Notes: generated by a model not told the origin, from the letters alone. Positions 21,395-33,439 are shown, counted from the stretch's first letter. The stretch is 64,000 nucleotides of DNA from Cryoendolithus antarcticus (GCA_002077065.1 NAJO01000009.1:930001-994000); one strand, 5' to 3'. Numbers and translations: made by a program.

Positions 21395-22385
21395 TCACCT
21401 CTTCTTCGTGAGTGTGCCAATAGCGTGCGGCACTGTGTCGTACTTGCCCTCATCACTCCCAAACTTCAGACTGACCTCCTCCCACTCCCCAGCCTGCAAC
21501 AGCCACTCATCGGTCGGCCGACAGATATCACAGCCGTTGAAGAACGTTGGCCACACAATATTGACAGTTCCTGCAGCCAAGTCAGCTCGGCGTTCTCGTA
21601 TCCTAACGCGAATCACTACTCACTTTGCCACCACGCCACGAAATCCTCCCGATAATGCGTCTTCACATGCTCGAAGATAAGCCACTTCCCACCAGGCTTA
21701 AGGTAGGGATACAATGACTTGATGATCTCCTCAGGCTTGGGCACACTGCACAAAACTTGCACGGTGATGATCGTATCAACACTACCTTTCTCCAACCCGA
21801 CCTTAGCAAGGTCCTGTGCCCCTACGCCTAGAACCTCGTATACATCTCCCAGTCCAGCTTTGATAGCATTAGCCCGGAGTTCCTTGTGCAGTCCGACATT
21901 CGGCTCGACGCCATATATTTTCGTAATAGAGGGATTCGAAGCTTTGGCGAAGAGCGAGAGCCACTGGCCGGATCCAGGCCCGATGTCTAGACAAATCCCT
22001 GTGGCGGCGTTGGAAATTAGGGGTGTCACAGTAGCAGAAGCTGCTTCGCGAGAGCGGGGCCCAAAGAATGTCCAGAAGTGAGCGAACCAGTGGTCTTTGA
22101 ATGTTGAGAAGTTTGTGAAAGGGCCGAGATCAAAGCTTGTGATGAGGTGGTAGATCTGGGGATAGTCTTAGCATTCACGATCAAGCAGTACGTGGCACGC
22201 GAAGTGAAAGAAAAGACGAAACGGCATAGAAGATAAAATGAGTTTGAATTTGAAGGGAAAGCGTTGCAGCTCTCGAGCACTGAGATAGCGTGACTGACCG
22301 TGATTGGGATGTACATAGCCGAATACGATAGCAACAAGAGCGGCCGCAGCAGCTTTGTCGGCCCTTCTTGCATAAACTGACCCAT
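21395..22385 (-). CDS. METTL7-like membrane-anchored SAM-dependent methyltransferase
   Basis: Three exons (22385-22299, 22155-21624, 21570-21395) give 264 residues. A hydrophobic N-terminus (LLRPLLLLSYSAMYIPIT) is a likely membrane anchor. The Rossmann methyltransferase core follows: LDIGPGSGQW (motif I), YGVEPN (acidic/motif II region), VDTIITVQVLCSVPKPEE and LKPGGKWLIFEHV. The layout (short N-terminal anchor, then DIGxGxGxN-type core, then a CDICRPT-containing C-terminus) resembles METTL7A/B thiol methyltransferases of the ER and lipid droplets. The substrate is unknown here. The first intron is 143 nt, longer than most in the window. Confidence 0.82.
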
Positions 22386-22675
22386 CGTGACGAAGGCACC
22401 AGCGATGTCGATGCGAGGTGTTTTCGTTTCAATATCAAGGTAGCGACGGAGGAAGACGTGCGAGGTGGAAGAAAGACAGCTCGTATGCTCGGCGCTTGTC
22501 AAGCCGAGCTTAGCAGAGCTGCATCACATAGCCGAGCGATGCCTCCGGGCTGCTAATGAGTGGACTGCAATTGGAGCAATGTCATCAAAGTACACACTAG
22601 CTGCAGAGGGGAATCAAGTAAGCACACGATCGCTACTCCCGACCATCCTAACGCCGGCTCTTCCATGCCACCGAC

Positions 22676-25510
22676 TCAGAACAACCCCCACCCCCTCCTC
22701 CTCTTCCCCTCAACACTCTCCCCCGCCGTCTGCGTCCCCCGCGAACTACTCCGTCTAGCCCGTTCCTCCAACCCCCTCAACCCCTCCATCTCCTTCAACA
22801 CCCTTTCCAACCCCTCCTTCCGCCGAACAACATCCAAATGCCTCCTCACCTTAGGATCCTCCCTCGCGAACCGCTCAAGCGTCGCCTCATCGAGCTGACG
22901 AAACTGCTGTTCCAGTCGTCGCGGGAATTGATAGTAGAATTTACTCAGCAGCTCAGCGTCGAGGAACAAGTCCGCAGTGGAGGTGAGCTTATCAGCCACC
23001 GCGTCGAGGAAGATCTCGGGGCAGTAGTATTTATTCTTCTTATCGCCGCATTGCCGGGACTTGACGGCTGTGAGACGCATTCGCAGAATCTCAGCGCGGT
23101 CGCGTAGAAAGACTGCTTCTCTTCCCTTCGCCAACAGCACCGCTGAGAAGCCTCCCGCGCCGCCGGACCCGTCACCTTCAAGCACCACCTCGCCTCTGCG
23201 TACGCGATCAATGAAGCTAACGACGTCTTTGGCTTTTCGCCGTCCGCCGATCTGGTCTTCAAGGAACTTTGTGGCCGCGTCGCAGGACTGCAATTCTTGC
23301 TTCAGTACTGCAGAGATGTTTTCACGTCCGCGTCGCCACTCGGCGTCATCGAGCTCGATGCGGTATTTGTAGGGTTTCAGGCAAATTTCGAGCTCGTCTG
23401 AGGTGTCGTAGCTGAGGTCTTGGAGGATTGTCTCGGAGACCTGCGTTATGGCTTGAATGGCGAAGGGATGATTGGAGAAAGTGCTTCCTTGAATGAGGTT
23501 TCGGACAGAGGTTTGAAGGGACTGTGCGGTGATCGTTGTGGCGAGGCGGCCGATGCCGAGTTTCGTTAAGGTGGAGGTTGAGGCTTCGAGCTTGAGGTGC
23601 CATAGTGGGTTCTCCGGGTCTGCTTTGGGCAGACTCTCGAGAGGGTCTTGTAAGCTCTCTACTAGAGGATCGAGAGGGCGAAGATCTGTGATCGGTCGAT
23701 TCCAGTAGCGTTGCGCGAGGAGATTCAAGACTTGCTGGTCGAGTTCGCTTTTAACGATCTCGCGTACTTCGCGGCGTCCGAAGGAGTCCGCGAGGCCCTT
23801 GAAGGAGTGTTTGAACGCGTCTAGGGACTCGGCGAGGTAGGACTCGGCGCTCAAAGGTCGCTCATTGTACTGGACCTTGAACTCGTAGGTGGCTTCTGCA
23901 AGCTCGTGTTGAATGGCTTCGCTCGTGGTGGCTAATGAGGCAGACATGGTGGCTTCTAGCACATGCATCAACTTCTTGCGAAGATTCGGCGTGCCTGTTG
24001 TGACATTTGAGGTCTGCCCGAAGGTGTCTGGGTGAGCACCGAAGTAGGCTGTCTCATTGCGAGTGATGGCATTCATGATGTTGGCTGATCCTCGGGAGAA
24101 CAGCGACTTCGTCTCTTGTGGCACCTTACACACGACACCGACATAGCCAAGTCGTAACGGATAGTTCTTGTCCGTGAGTATCTGAGCTCCTCGAACAGGA
24201 TCAACAAGGTCCATCTTCGTCACCACGCCTATCGTCCGCTCGCCCCGCGGATCTACGCGCCGCGACGCTCGCAATGCTGTGGAGTTGGCCAGATCCACGT
24301 CTGCAGCCGAGATAGCCAGTATCACGTTCGGTGGCTGAATGTACTTGTCGCAAAGCTCCTGAATCTTAGTCTTGAGCTCTGTCGGCTGATCGAAAGCTTC
24401 CACCTGTATGTAACCAGGCAGATCTATCAGACTCAAATCTGGCACATTCGGCGAGCATATCCGCAGCTGGATCGGATCATCCGACACGCAGTCCTTCTCT
24501 GGTACAGCAAGGTTGAGATCTGTCAACGTCTTCTGAATCTGAGTGAAGTCCGTAATCTTACCCAACCCAAGTGCAGGGAACTCCCCGTACTCGGCGTGTG
24601 CATTGAGCGTGTTGACCAGGGTGAGCTCGATGGGCCTTCGCGTGACCATGTTTGAACCTTTCGGCAAGAACTCGTGCCCTACGATCGCCTCCAGTACTGA
24701 ACTCTTTCCCGAGGACTGCGATCCCACGACAACGATCGACGGCAGTGTCAGACTCTCCGACTGTCCGATGGTCTGCAACAGTGATCGAATCTCAATCATC
24801 TTCTTCGTCAGTACCATCATCTGATCGTCCCTCGCCGCAGTCTCCTTACTCCTAGTGTCTTGCTCCCCATCACCATCGAGCGCAAACGCAGCCGCAGTCG
24901 CCGCGCCCGCCCCAGCAAGCCCGACATTACTTTGCTGAGGCTCTGGGCCCCCTCCGCCACCATCTCCCCCAGCACTGCCCCTGCCCTCATAAATCTCCCG
25001 CATCCACGCCGGCAACTGCACCCCACTAACATCCTCCTTCGTCTTGTCCCACCCTCTCCCCAATTGCGAGAAGATCCCCCCAGCACCCTCCATCACCCCG
25101 CTCGCAGTTGACCCCACCGTCTCCGTCGCCTTCCCAAAGGCATTACTCATCCACGCGCCTGCCTGTCCAGCCTGGTACTGCAAGTACGACACGCCGCCTA
25201 TCATCGCCGCGCCAAACATGGCGGGAATGCGTATGAGCTTCATGGCAAGGCTTGGTAGCACGCGGGCGAATGAGATGGAGCGCACTGCGGGGAGGTTGTG
25301 GATAGCATTGCTGCCGTAGGGCCAGGTTCGTCGGAGTCGCCATCGCGAGGCAATGCGAGGTGTAGCCCCGGTGAGAGCGGAGGATGTGAGTGGGCGTGGG
25401 AGGGTTGGCGCGCCACCGAGACTTGCTTGAACTACATCTTGTCGGGTAGAGCGGAGGGCGTAGCGGGAGAGCGGTGTGGTGAGGCGCGAGGACAAGAGCC
25501 TCGACATCAT
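22676..25510 (-). CDS. MGM1: Mitochondrial inner-membrane dynamin-like GTPase Mgm1 (OPA1 orthologue)
   Basis: A single-exon 944-residue protein. It has an Arg/Ser-rich mitochondrial presequence and a transmembrane segment at about residues 94-112 (PAMFGAAMIGGVSYLQYQ). A second, Ala/Gly-rich hydrophobic stretch near 195-211 could be the rhomboid (Pcp1) cleavage region. The dynamin GTPase domain follows: G1 GSQSSGKS (263-270), G3 DLPG (363-366), G4 TKMD (431-434). Stalk and lipid-contact domains fill the rest. In the family, a long membrane-anchored form and a short cleaved form act together in inner-membrane fusion, cristae shape and mtDNA maintenance. The C-terminal ~30 residues are Arg/Ser-rich. 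Confidence 0.96.
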   Translation of the reverse strand: MMSRLLSSRLTTPLSRYALRSTRQDVVQASLGGAPTLPRPLTSSALTGATPRIASRWRLRRTWPYGSNAIHNLPAVRSISFARVLPSLAMKLIRIPAMFGAAMIGGVSYLQYQAGQAGAWMSNAFGKATETVGSTASGVMEGAGGIFSQLGRGWDKTKEDVSGVQLPAWMREIYEGRGSAGGDGGGGGPEPQQSNVGLAGAGAATAAAFALDGDGEQDTRSKETAARDDQMMVLTKKMIEIRSLLQTIGQSESLTLPSIVVVGSQSSGKSSVLEAIVGHEFLPKGSNMVTRRPIELTLVNTLNAHAEYGEFPALGLGKITDFTQIQKTLTDLNLAVPEKDCVSDDPIQLRICSPNVPDLSLIDLPGYIQVEAFDQPTELKTKIQELCDKYIQPPNVILAISAADVDLANSTALRASRRVDPRGERTIGVVTKMDLVDPVRGAQILTDKNYPLRLGYVGVVCKVPQETKSLFSRGSANIMNAITRNETAYFGAHPDTFGQTSNVTTGTPNLRKKLMHVLEATMSASLATTSEAIQHELAEATYEFKVQYNERPLSAESYLAESLDAFKHSFKGLADSFGRREVREIVKSELDQQVLNLLAQRYWNRPITDLRPLDPLVESLQDPLESLPKADPENPLWHLKLEASTSTLTKLGIGRLATTITAQSLQTSVRNLIQGSTFSNHPFAIQAITQVSETILQDLSYDTSDELEICLKPYKYRIELDDAEWRRGRENISAVLKQELQSCDAATKFLEDQIGGRRKAKDVVSFIDRVRRGEVVLEGDGSGGAGGFSAVLLAKGREAVFLRDRAEILRMRLTAVKSRQCGDKKNKYYCPEIFLDAVADKLTSTADLFLDAELLSKFYYQFPRRLEQQFRQLDEATLERFAREDPKVRRHLDVVRRKEGLERVLKEMEGLRGLEERARRSSSRGTQTAGESVEGKRRRGWGLF

Positions 25511-25926
25511 TGTGCGACCATCGACGGATGGAGGTATATCAGACGAAGCGTGATACTACGCAACAGTTATGTCGAGATGGGAGATGATCGATCAGCACAA
25601 TATAGATAGCATACAGTACATCATTGCACGTGAAGGCAAGTTCGATGCACAACTGCGGGCACTGCCGTCACTAGCAATGCACGTCATGGTCCCGGAGATC
25701 AAGGACATTGTCAAGTTTCTGCAGTCTACGCAGAGCCAAATCGCAAAAATTGCACTGCCTGAGCCTAGCTTGTGCGGGCTCAACTCACGGGATTCGGAGA
25801 CAGACTTGACGCGACGCGGTACGACGCAAGTGCACAGCACCCATCCCATTGGCCGGCTATCGACCAAAACCTATCTCTCAACCCCCGATCAAACCCTCTT
25901 CATCTCGTACTCTAGCCCCGGATGCT
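25511..25926. other. Intergenic between MGM1 start and xylanase 3' end
   Basis: Both flanking genes are on the - strand. A + strand frame of 128 codons spans this gap and the xylanase 3' end but has no recognisable features and is judged chance. Confidence 0.45.
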
Positions 25927-26906
<980 letters not shown>

Positions 26907-27090
26907 GATGCAAGTGAGCGATTGTGCAAGGCGAAAATTGCCAAGATGAAGTCTGAAGGAGAATTGTTGATTTTTCGAGCTCTTACCATACGACCAGGCG
27001 AGTCGTCCTGTTAAGTACGCCTTTTCCTCGCCACGCCCAGCGTTCTCCACGCCTTCCGAAGCGTTCATGGCGCAACAGACTTAATCACTC

Positions 27091-27161
27091 GCCAAGTGCA
27101 ACATAGCAGTCGCCAAGTACGCTGTGAGCGCAGCCAAGTGAGAGAATCGCAGTCGCCAAGT
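27091..27161. promoter_or_regulatory. Four GCCAAGT boxes at 21-22 bp spacing
   Basis: GCCAAGT begins at 27091, 27112, 27133 and 27155, so intervals are 21, 21 and 22 bp, close to two turns of B-DNA. Three copies extend to TCGCCAAGT, and copies 2-4 are preceded by GCAG or CAG, so the unit looks like a degenerate 21-bp tandem repeat. The array sits 185-255 bp upstream of the xylanase start codon. The bound factor is not known to me. Helical phasing suggests a multi-site activator or repressor platform. Confidence 0.6.
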
Positions 27162-27356
27162 TGAAAATGTCCAGCAGCACTGCGTGCCGACCACGAAAGC
27201 TTCCTTGGCGGGCGTTGGCAGACCTCTTAAGGGTCTCCGCAGATGACACGGGTGATCGTCCACCTTATTGCTGGTGCAGGCGTGCGCAAGTCATGTGGCG
27301 AGTATATAGGGTGGAAATTGGAGACGTCGCATGTATAGTGGGACGTGTGGGGATTA

Positions 27357-27363
27357 GGCTAAA
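27357..27363 (+). promoter_or_regulatory. XlnR/XYR1-type motif GGCTAAA
   Basis: An exact match to the GGCTAAA element bound by the Zn2Cys6 xylanase activator XlnR in Aspergillus, placed between the xylanase and esterase genes. A 7-mer occurs by chance fairly often, so support comes mainly from the context. Confidence 0.4.
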
Positions 27364-28076
27364 GTATAGGACTGGATTTGCTGGAGAATAGGAGGTACCT
27401 TGCACTAGATTCGGTACTGTACGTACCTTGATCATGTAGTTTCGCGAGAGACTACTCTATTGCACGCGTGCTCCGCATTCTGGCTGATTTCGAAGTAGTC
27501 TTGTACCTACTTTGTTCTCCAATGCAGGGAGTCAGGAATGCTTCGAGGAAGTCGCGTGGGAAGCGGCGCGGGCCGCACATGAAGTCGAAAATCTCCGAGC
27601 TTGTTTCATTATGAGTGCTCGCTACCACTGCACCCCGTTGTCTTTGCTATTTACTATTCTTGACACTCCTGGGTGCTTGGCCGCCCTCCACGACGTCGTG
27701 ATAGAGTGCGCTTCTGTCCAGACTGAAGGTGTCACACGCAAGGCGTGCTGGAATGTGGTCGAGTACTCGAAAACAATGAACGCGGCTAGACGTTCGCCGC
27801 GTCCCAAGTTGGCGGAAGTCATGACCCCGAAAGAGCCGCTATTCGCCTCGTGTAACGTGACACCACGCTATTTGGTGCCACCCCTGCAAACGATGTGCCG
27901 GTCAGCATCGCCCCTGGCTGCGCGTGGCTACTCTCCACCTCGGTCCGGACCTGTTTCCACGAAGATACTTGGCCTGGAGCCGCTTCGTAACCCTGTCAGT
28001 CTACTCCAGGACGGAAGGCTCCCCCTTCGTGACCCTTCGGCCCAAGGGACGGGAAGTTATCGTTGCTAGAGAGTAT

Positions 28077-28084
28077 GATATAAC
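28077..28084 (+). promoter_or_regulatory. TATA-like box upstream of the CE5 gene
   Basis: GATATAAC lies about 100 bp before the start codon, a normal distance for a fungal core promoter. Sequence match only. Confidence 0.3.
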
Positions 28085-28184
28085 ATCTGAGAGTTTCGGA
28101 CGTAAGTTTGGCGAACGGTTTCTAGCATCACTCAAGCACTTTCTTTCGTCGTTCGCCTGTTGCAGATCACGTTCGTTCTTCACT

Positions 28185-29295
28185 ATGCACGCAACACTCG
28201 CTGCCGCTGCGGCTCTGCTGCTTGCCCACTGTGGTGCCTCGCCGCTGGCGGCGCTTGAGTCGCGCCAGAGCTGCCCCAGCATTCACATCTTTGGTGCTCG
28301 CGAGACGACCGCATCGCCCGGCTATGGCTCATCCAGCACCGTCGTCAACTTGATCTTGAATGCCTACCCCGGCTCGACTGCTGAGGCTGTGTCGTACCCA
28401 GCGTGTAAGTACAGACTACAGCTCGATGGGCGATCATAGCTAATAGACATCAGGTGGTGGCCAGTCCTCATGTGGCGGTGCCAGCTACTCCAGCTCGGCA
28501 TCCCAAGGAACTCAGATCGTCGCTCAGCTTGTCAACAGCTACTACGCTAAGTGCCCGAGCACGCAGCTCGTCATCGTCGGCTACTCTCAGGGTGGCGAGA
28601 TCACCGACAACGCCGTCTGCGGTGGCAATGACACCCCACAAGGGATCACCAGCACCTCATCAAACACCATCAGCTCTGCGGCGCTCGCCCAGGTGAAGGT
28701 CGTCATCGAGATGGGCAGCCCCCGCTACGTGTCTGGCTCCAGCTACAATGTTGGAACCTGCAAGGCGCAGGGTTTCTCTGCACGCCCGTCAGGCTACAAC
28801 TGCCCGTCGGCATCTAAGATCCGCAGCGTACGGTACCCCTGCATTGTATGACGAGATAGAAATTATGCTAATGCATCGCAGTACTGCGACTCGGCCGACC
28901 CATACTGCTGCACCGGTAACGATGCCAACGTCCACCAAGGCTACGGCTCCGAGTATGGCCAGGATGCGCTCGCCTTTGCGAAGACCAAGCTCAATCAATC
29001 TGGTGGATCGACAACAACGACGACTCGCGCTGCCAGCACGACCACGACACGCGCAGCTACCTCATCCGCTGTGGGTACTACGGCTACATCTTCTGCGCCG
29101 GCCGCTACTACGACGGGGTCATCAAGCGGTGGATCCGCTCAGTGGGGACAGTAAGTCTCATCTTACCTCAGATGATGTGGTACATGTGACTGACAGAGAT
29201 GTAGATGTGGTGGCTCTGGCTGGTCTGGACCTACAACCTGCGTGTCGCCGTACACTTGCCACGTGCTCAACCCTTACTACAGTCAGTGCTACTAG
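28185..29295 (+). CDS. Secreted acetylxylan esterase/cutinase-fold CE5 with C-terminal CBM1
   Basis: Four exons (28185-28404, 28454-28827, 28882-29150, 29205-29295) give 317 residues. The signal peptide is [17 protein letters not shown]. The CE5 fold shows [14 protein letters not shown], the nucleophile Ser about 118 in GYSQGG, and the Asp/His region [23 protein letters not shown] Thr/Ser linker leads to CBM1 (WGQCGGSGW ... NPYYSQCY). The GARETTA and YCD...CCxGN segments fit acetylxylan esterase better than cutinase. It removes acetyl groups from xylan and so helps the neighbouring xylanase. The last intron (29151-29204) splits the CBM1 just before its first CGG; the xylanase CBM1 has no intron at that place. 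Confidence 0.94.
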
Positions 29296-29691
29296 GCTGC
29301 CAGAATGTTTTGAGAGGCTATTTGCCTGGCCAATAAGGCGTATTCTAGTTCGTAGCAATTCAGTCCGTCAATACCAGGCTAGTGTTCCTTTTCAGGGTAC
29401 TCTTATGAACCCAATGCGTACGTCCTTCTTCATTCCATCGCCTTGACCGCCCCTGCGCATCTGTCTACCCAGCTCTGACCTCAGATGAATAAGCTGAGAT
29501 GCAACAGAGACACTGTTTGCTACCTGGCTGATAGCCCGCAAGGCTCTCGCGCAGATGGCTCCTCCCCGTCGCGACAGCGGTGGCCGGCAATATCGTCGAT
29601 CTGACTTAGAGGAGGCTCACCGTTCTGGCAACCTGACACAAAGCAGTAGCGCTGATAGCGATTTGGTCGAATCCCGAGACTCTATCCATAA
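29296..29691. other. Intergenic between converging gene ends
   Basis: 3' flanks of the esterase and of the amidohydrolase. No gene or repeat is recognised. Confidence 0.45.
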
Positions 29692-31041
29692 TCATCTGAT
29701 AAAAGCGTCTGCACCCCCCTCAGCAGGTATCTTCCGCCACCTACTTGTCAATACCCTGCCGTCCTTGATCACAGCAAGAAGACACTTCTCTGGTCTAGCC
29801 AGCACCTCGATGTCGTCCAGTGGGTTCTGGTCAAGGATAAGCAGGTCCGCGAGGAAGCCCTCCTTGATCCGGCCGAGCGAGTTCTCTTGTCGCAGCCTCC
29901 TCACTGCGTTGACAGTCGCCGCCTGCAAGATTTGCAGACTCGACTGGCCAGCCTGCTTCAAGAGCGTAAAGCCACTAGATTGTCTGACTTGCAGCGGGCC
30001 TAGCAAGTCCGTACCGTAGACCATCGTCACACCCGCCTTGTCGGCGATCTGCACGGACTTCAAGCCAGCTTCGAGGACCTGCAAATTCTTCGCTGCGATT
30101 GCAGGTGGCAGAAAGCTTCCGAACTCTTTTGACGCCATCGCCTCATAAGTCACCAGTGTAGGCGTCAAGAACGCGCCTTTGACTGCCATGAGCTTTGCTG
30201 TCGCTTCATCGATCAGATTGCCATGTTCAATCCCCATCACCCCGTTTTCTACTGCATCACTGATCGCCGCTGGAGTATAGGCATGGGCAGTCACGTACGT
30301 CCCCGCATCGCTCGCTACCTTCGTGAACGCTCTGATCTCTTCGGGCGTGTACTGCAAATTTGTGAGCTGATCCGTTGCGCTGACCACACCACCTGATACC
30401 ATGATCTTAATGAAGTCTGCGCCTTGCCTGAGCTCTTCACGGGCAGCATGGAGGCACTGCTCGACTCCATCTGCAATCCGTCCCAGTCCTTTTGCGTTCC
30501 CACCACAGCACGCATACTACCCATCCTTGGCAGATCTTACATCACCGTGGCCTCCAGTCTGCGAGATGCCGTGGCCAGAGATGAAGAGACGTGGTCCAGT
30601 CACGAGGCCTTCGGCCAGTGCCTCTTTGATCGCAAGTCCAGCGCCACCGCAATCTCGCACTGTCGTGAAACCCCGCTTGAGCATCTCTCCGGCCAGGTAA
30701 GTCTGCCGTAACAATGCTGTGTCATGATCTTGAGACATTGTGTCCTTCAAACCGTTCTCACCTGGCGGAGTGGCGAGGTGGACGTGACAATCTATCAGAC
30801 CTGGAATGACGAACTTGCCTTCGAGATCGATGGTGATGAGGTTCGGATCTTGCGTCCAGGACAGGACTTCGTCTTTGGGTGATGGCCATTGGGATGCTTT
30901 GGAGAGCCGTTTGATCTTGCCGTCGGAGATGTCAATTGTGCAGTGCGTGTGGAGGGCGCCGTCTTTGGGGTCGATGATAGTAGCGTCTGTGAGACGGTAG
31001 CTTTTGTGAGGCCGTGTCCAGGGTTTCAGAGGGTTGGCCAT
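29692..31041 (-). pseudogene. Amidohydrolase-family gene interrupted by one in-frame TAG
   Basis: A continuous - strand frame of about 450 codons encodes a metal-dependent amidohydrolase of the imidazolonepropionase/prolidase-like group. It shows GLIDCHVHLA (HxH metal site), TTVRDCGGAG, SGHGISQTGGHGD, ACCGG, GADFIKIMVSGGV, TAHAYTPAAI, GIEHGNLID and VYGTDLLGPL (metal Asp). One codon, TAG at 30517-30519, stops it about residue 175; everything before and after stays in frame and looks conserved. No normal intron removes the stop: the only GT...AG stretch, 30540-30517 (GTAAGA ... TAG), is 24 nt. It may be a recent nonsense mutation, a sequencing error or readthrough. Start chosen at MANPLKPW; an in-frame ATG lies 42 nt upstream. 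Confidence 0.8.
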
Positions 31042-31656
31042 GTTGGACTCTGTGGCGTGGGAAGTGTCTTGGAGGACGATCATCTACGTTGTCTTCCGTT
31101 GTGCTACACGCGCACAGTAAGCGAAGATGCGTCAGAGGATTGCATCGATCAATGTGTCTTGACGAAGTTGACCTGTTGACCTGTCTTTGCCTGATGTTCG
31201 TTGATGAGGTGCAGTTGCCAGTGCTTCGACCCCACCTGCACCGGCTTCAGCGACGTTTGAACGACGGGACGAGTGAACGATTGCTTCGACAGTACGATAG
31301 GTGTCAGGCCACTTGCATACCTCGCAGGCGAGTGATAGAATAGGCGGACCGCTCAGCAACTCACCCAGGACGGAAATGCTATCATATGCCGCATCGTAAG
31401 TGTACGCACGTTCTTAGACTATCAGCGAGAGTAAGGTCTTTCCCGAAGTCTCTCCTAGGCAATGTTAGAAGCGATTAGCTGTGGCGGTGCAGTCCATACC
31501 AGCATTGTCGACCACGCCAATCTCTGGAGTGGTCCGCTTCTTCTGTCTCTCGCGTGCCTCGTCACGATGTATCCAATCAGCATGACAACAAATAGTGGTT
31601 GGCATAAGTCATCATGTCTAAGTCTAATATATATATATATGAGAAGTCGTCCATGA
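31042..31656. other. Intergenic with an (AT)7 microsatellite
   Basis: Separates the amidohydrolase start from the 3' end of the GH5 gene. An (AT)7 run lies at 31627-31640. Small frames here lack features. Confidence 0.45.
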
Positions 31657-33045
31657 TCAGACTAAAGTCATCCAAAGGAGCGTCAAGAGGCCCATCACGA
31701 ACACCCCTGCTGACAGTGATCCCACAGACCTTTCGCCCGCGGCACCAGCATATCTCGGCGCGGTGTAGTTGAACCCTGAATCGACACACCCATTCCAAAG
31801 CACTGGAAAAGCATACGTCGACACATTACTCACATCCCTCGGAATGTACCCGTCAGCCACGCCTCTTCGATACGACCAAGTATCAATGTCCCACTCTGTC
31901 TTCCAGGTCCAGTAATACCATCCGATCGAACTCTGTCCAGGTCCGTTAGGCGTGTAAGCAGCGTTCTGCGCTTCGAACAGCAAGCGATACCATGTCCTTT
32001 GCGCTTGATCCTGAGAGAGATTGTCGTCGTCTTGGGGCCGAAAGTCCGTGGGTGGCTTGCCGACTTCAAGACTGAACTCGCCCACTGTTGTTGGGGGAAT
32101 ACCAGAGGTAGATACGGGACGCTTGAGGAGTTGAGAGATGCCACATATAGAGTCGATGATCTCGGAATGTGAGAGATTATTTTGTGGCGGGAAGGCGTAG
32201 TATTGATGGGTGTCTAAGGTGAGGTCTGTCGCAGGGAGCGTTGACGACGGGTTGGTTGGGTCATAGTTTGACCAGTAGCTCGGTCCCCAGAATGCGTCGT
32301 GGAAGGTGGTGTTGATCGGTCGGGCGCTAGCAATCCGGACAATCTCTGCTGCATCCGCATAGAAGGTCCGTAGTTGAGTAATCGGAAAGTTGGCGTCCGA
32401 GAGACGAGGTTCATTCAGCAGCTCGATGCCGGTGACTGTACTGCCGTAGATTTCTTTGGTGAACTCTTCGGTCAAGTTGCGTAACACGGCCAGGCTTCTG
32501 TCCGAGTTCGATGAGTTGCTGGGAAACAGCACTGGGCCGATGAGACCACTGTTGTCTTGGCCATTCTGCGAGCCAGGCGCGCCGTGCAGATCGATCAGAA
32601 CCTGGAGACCAACTTCGGCGGCCCATCCCACTGCTTGAATGAGGTACGAGTACTGTCCATCGACGTATGGCTCGTCTCCCTGCACATCGACGGCCCAGTA
32701 CCCAACTGGGATCCGGATGGCATTCAGTCCAGTCCCTTTGATATCGACAAAGTCGTCCCGCGTGAAGAAAGTCTTCCAGTGATTCTCAAGCTGCGACCTA
32801 CATTTGTCTTTGCCCAGTGCGTTACATAGACTCCATTCATCGTTCGTGCGAGTAGATGAGAAGACTGAGGGCGTGATCCTGGTCACCGTCAGTGGTTGGT
32901 CGTATCTTTATTGTCAAGCCAGCACTCACCACTCCTCTGTCACAAGCCAGCCGCCAATGTTAACGCCACGAATGATTTCAGATGCTACATCGGTGGTGAT
33001 GAGAGCCAGTAGCACGATTTGCCAAGGACTGGTGAAGTCTACCAT
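31657..33045 (-). CDS. Glucan 1,3-beta-glucosidase (exo-beta-1,3-glucanase), GH5, GPI-type
   Basis: Two exons (33045-32930, 32878-31657) with a 51-nt intron give 445 residues. Signal peptide: IVLLALITTDVASE. The junction restores GVNIGGWLVTEEWITPSVF, the hallmark of fungal GH5_9 exoglucanases. Catalytic acid/base is Glu about 195 in ELLNEP; the nucleophile Glu is in TVGEFS. Other features are LNAIRIPVGYWA, LIDLHGAPGSQNG and WYYWTWKTE. The C-terminus (small residues, then GVFVMGLLTLLWMTLV) fits a GPI-anchor signal, so it is likely tethered at the plasma membrane or wall. The family trims or remodels beta-1,3-glucan of the fungal wall. The gene stands apart from the xylan enzymes in role. Confidence 0.95.
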
Positions 33046-33439
33046 TCCCCAATGCAATGCTAGCCCGAGGTGAGAAAGGCCTGAACTATATCGCTTCAAC
33101 GCAGACCCAGAAATGTCACAGTGAAAAGCCGCAATAAACGCATGATAGAGAAAGAGATGGTGTTAGGTAGCATAATGGGTCCAAGACTGCGATCGACGAT
33201 ATCGAAGTCGCGTCCCGGACTGCGCAGTGGCAAAAGGCTTGGCATCATATCTTGCCATACTTAGCAAGCGCGATCGGTATCCTTATGTCTCTCATCAACA
33301 CACAAAGCATGACTGCGCACAGAAGCACCGAGTCAGATTGAGATAACGAGGAACTCAATGGTGCAACGAGATTGGTACTAACACTGAGACGATTGGCTGC
33401 ATTGGACACAACCTAGCGTCTGAGCAAGAAGTAACAGCA
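33046..33439. other. Divergent intergenic region (GH5 / JmjC genes)
   Basis: Promoter DNA for two divergent genes. No coding or repeat content is recognised. Confidence 0.45.

Larger units (their letters stand above)
26907..28184. other. Shared divergent promoter of xylanase and acetylxylan esterase
   Basis: A 1.28 kb gap between the divergent starts of two xylan-degrading enzymes. It contains a four-copy GCCAAGT array, an XlnR-type GGCTAAA box with a CreA-type GTGGGG just upstream (about 27347-27352), and a TATA-like box before the esterase. A 185-codon + strand frame at 27512-28069 has no domain and is judged chance. Confidence 0.6.

Noticed and set aside
27512..28069. 185-codon + strand frame in the xylanase/esterase promoter
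   Set aside because: Composition is random-like and it lies across the expected core promoter of the CE5 gene.
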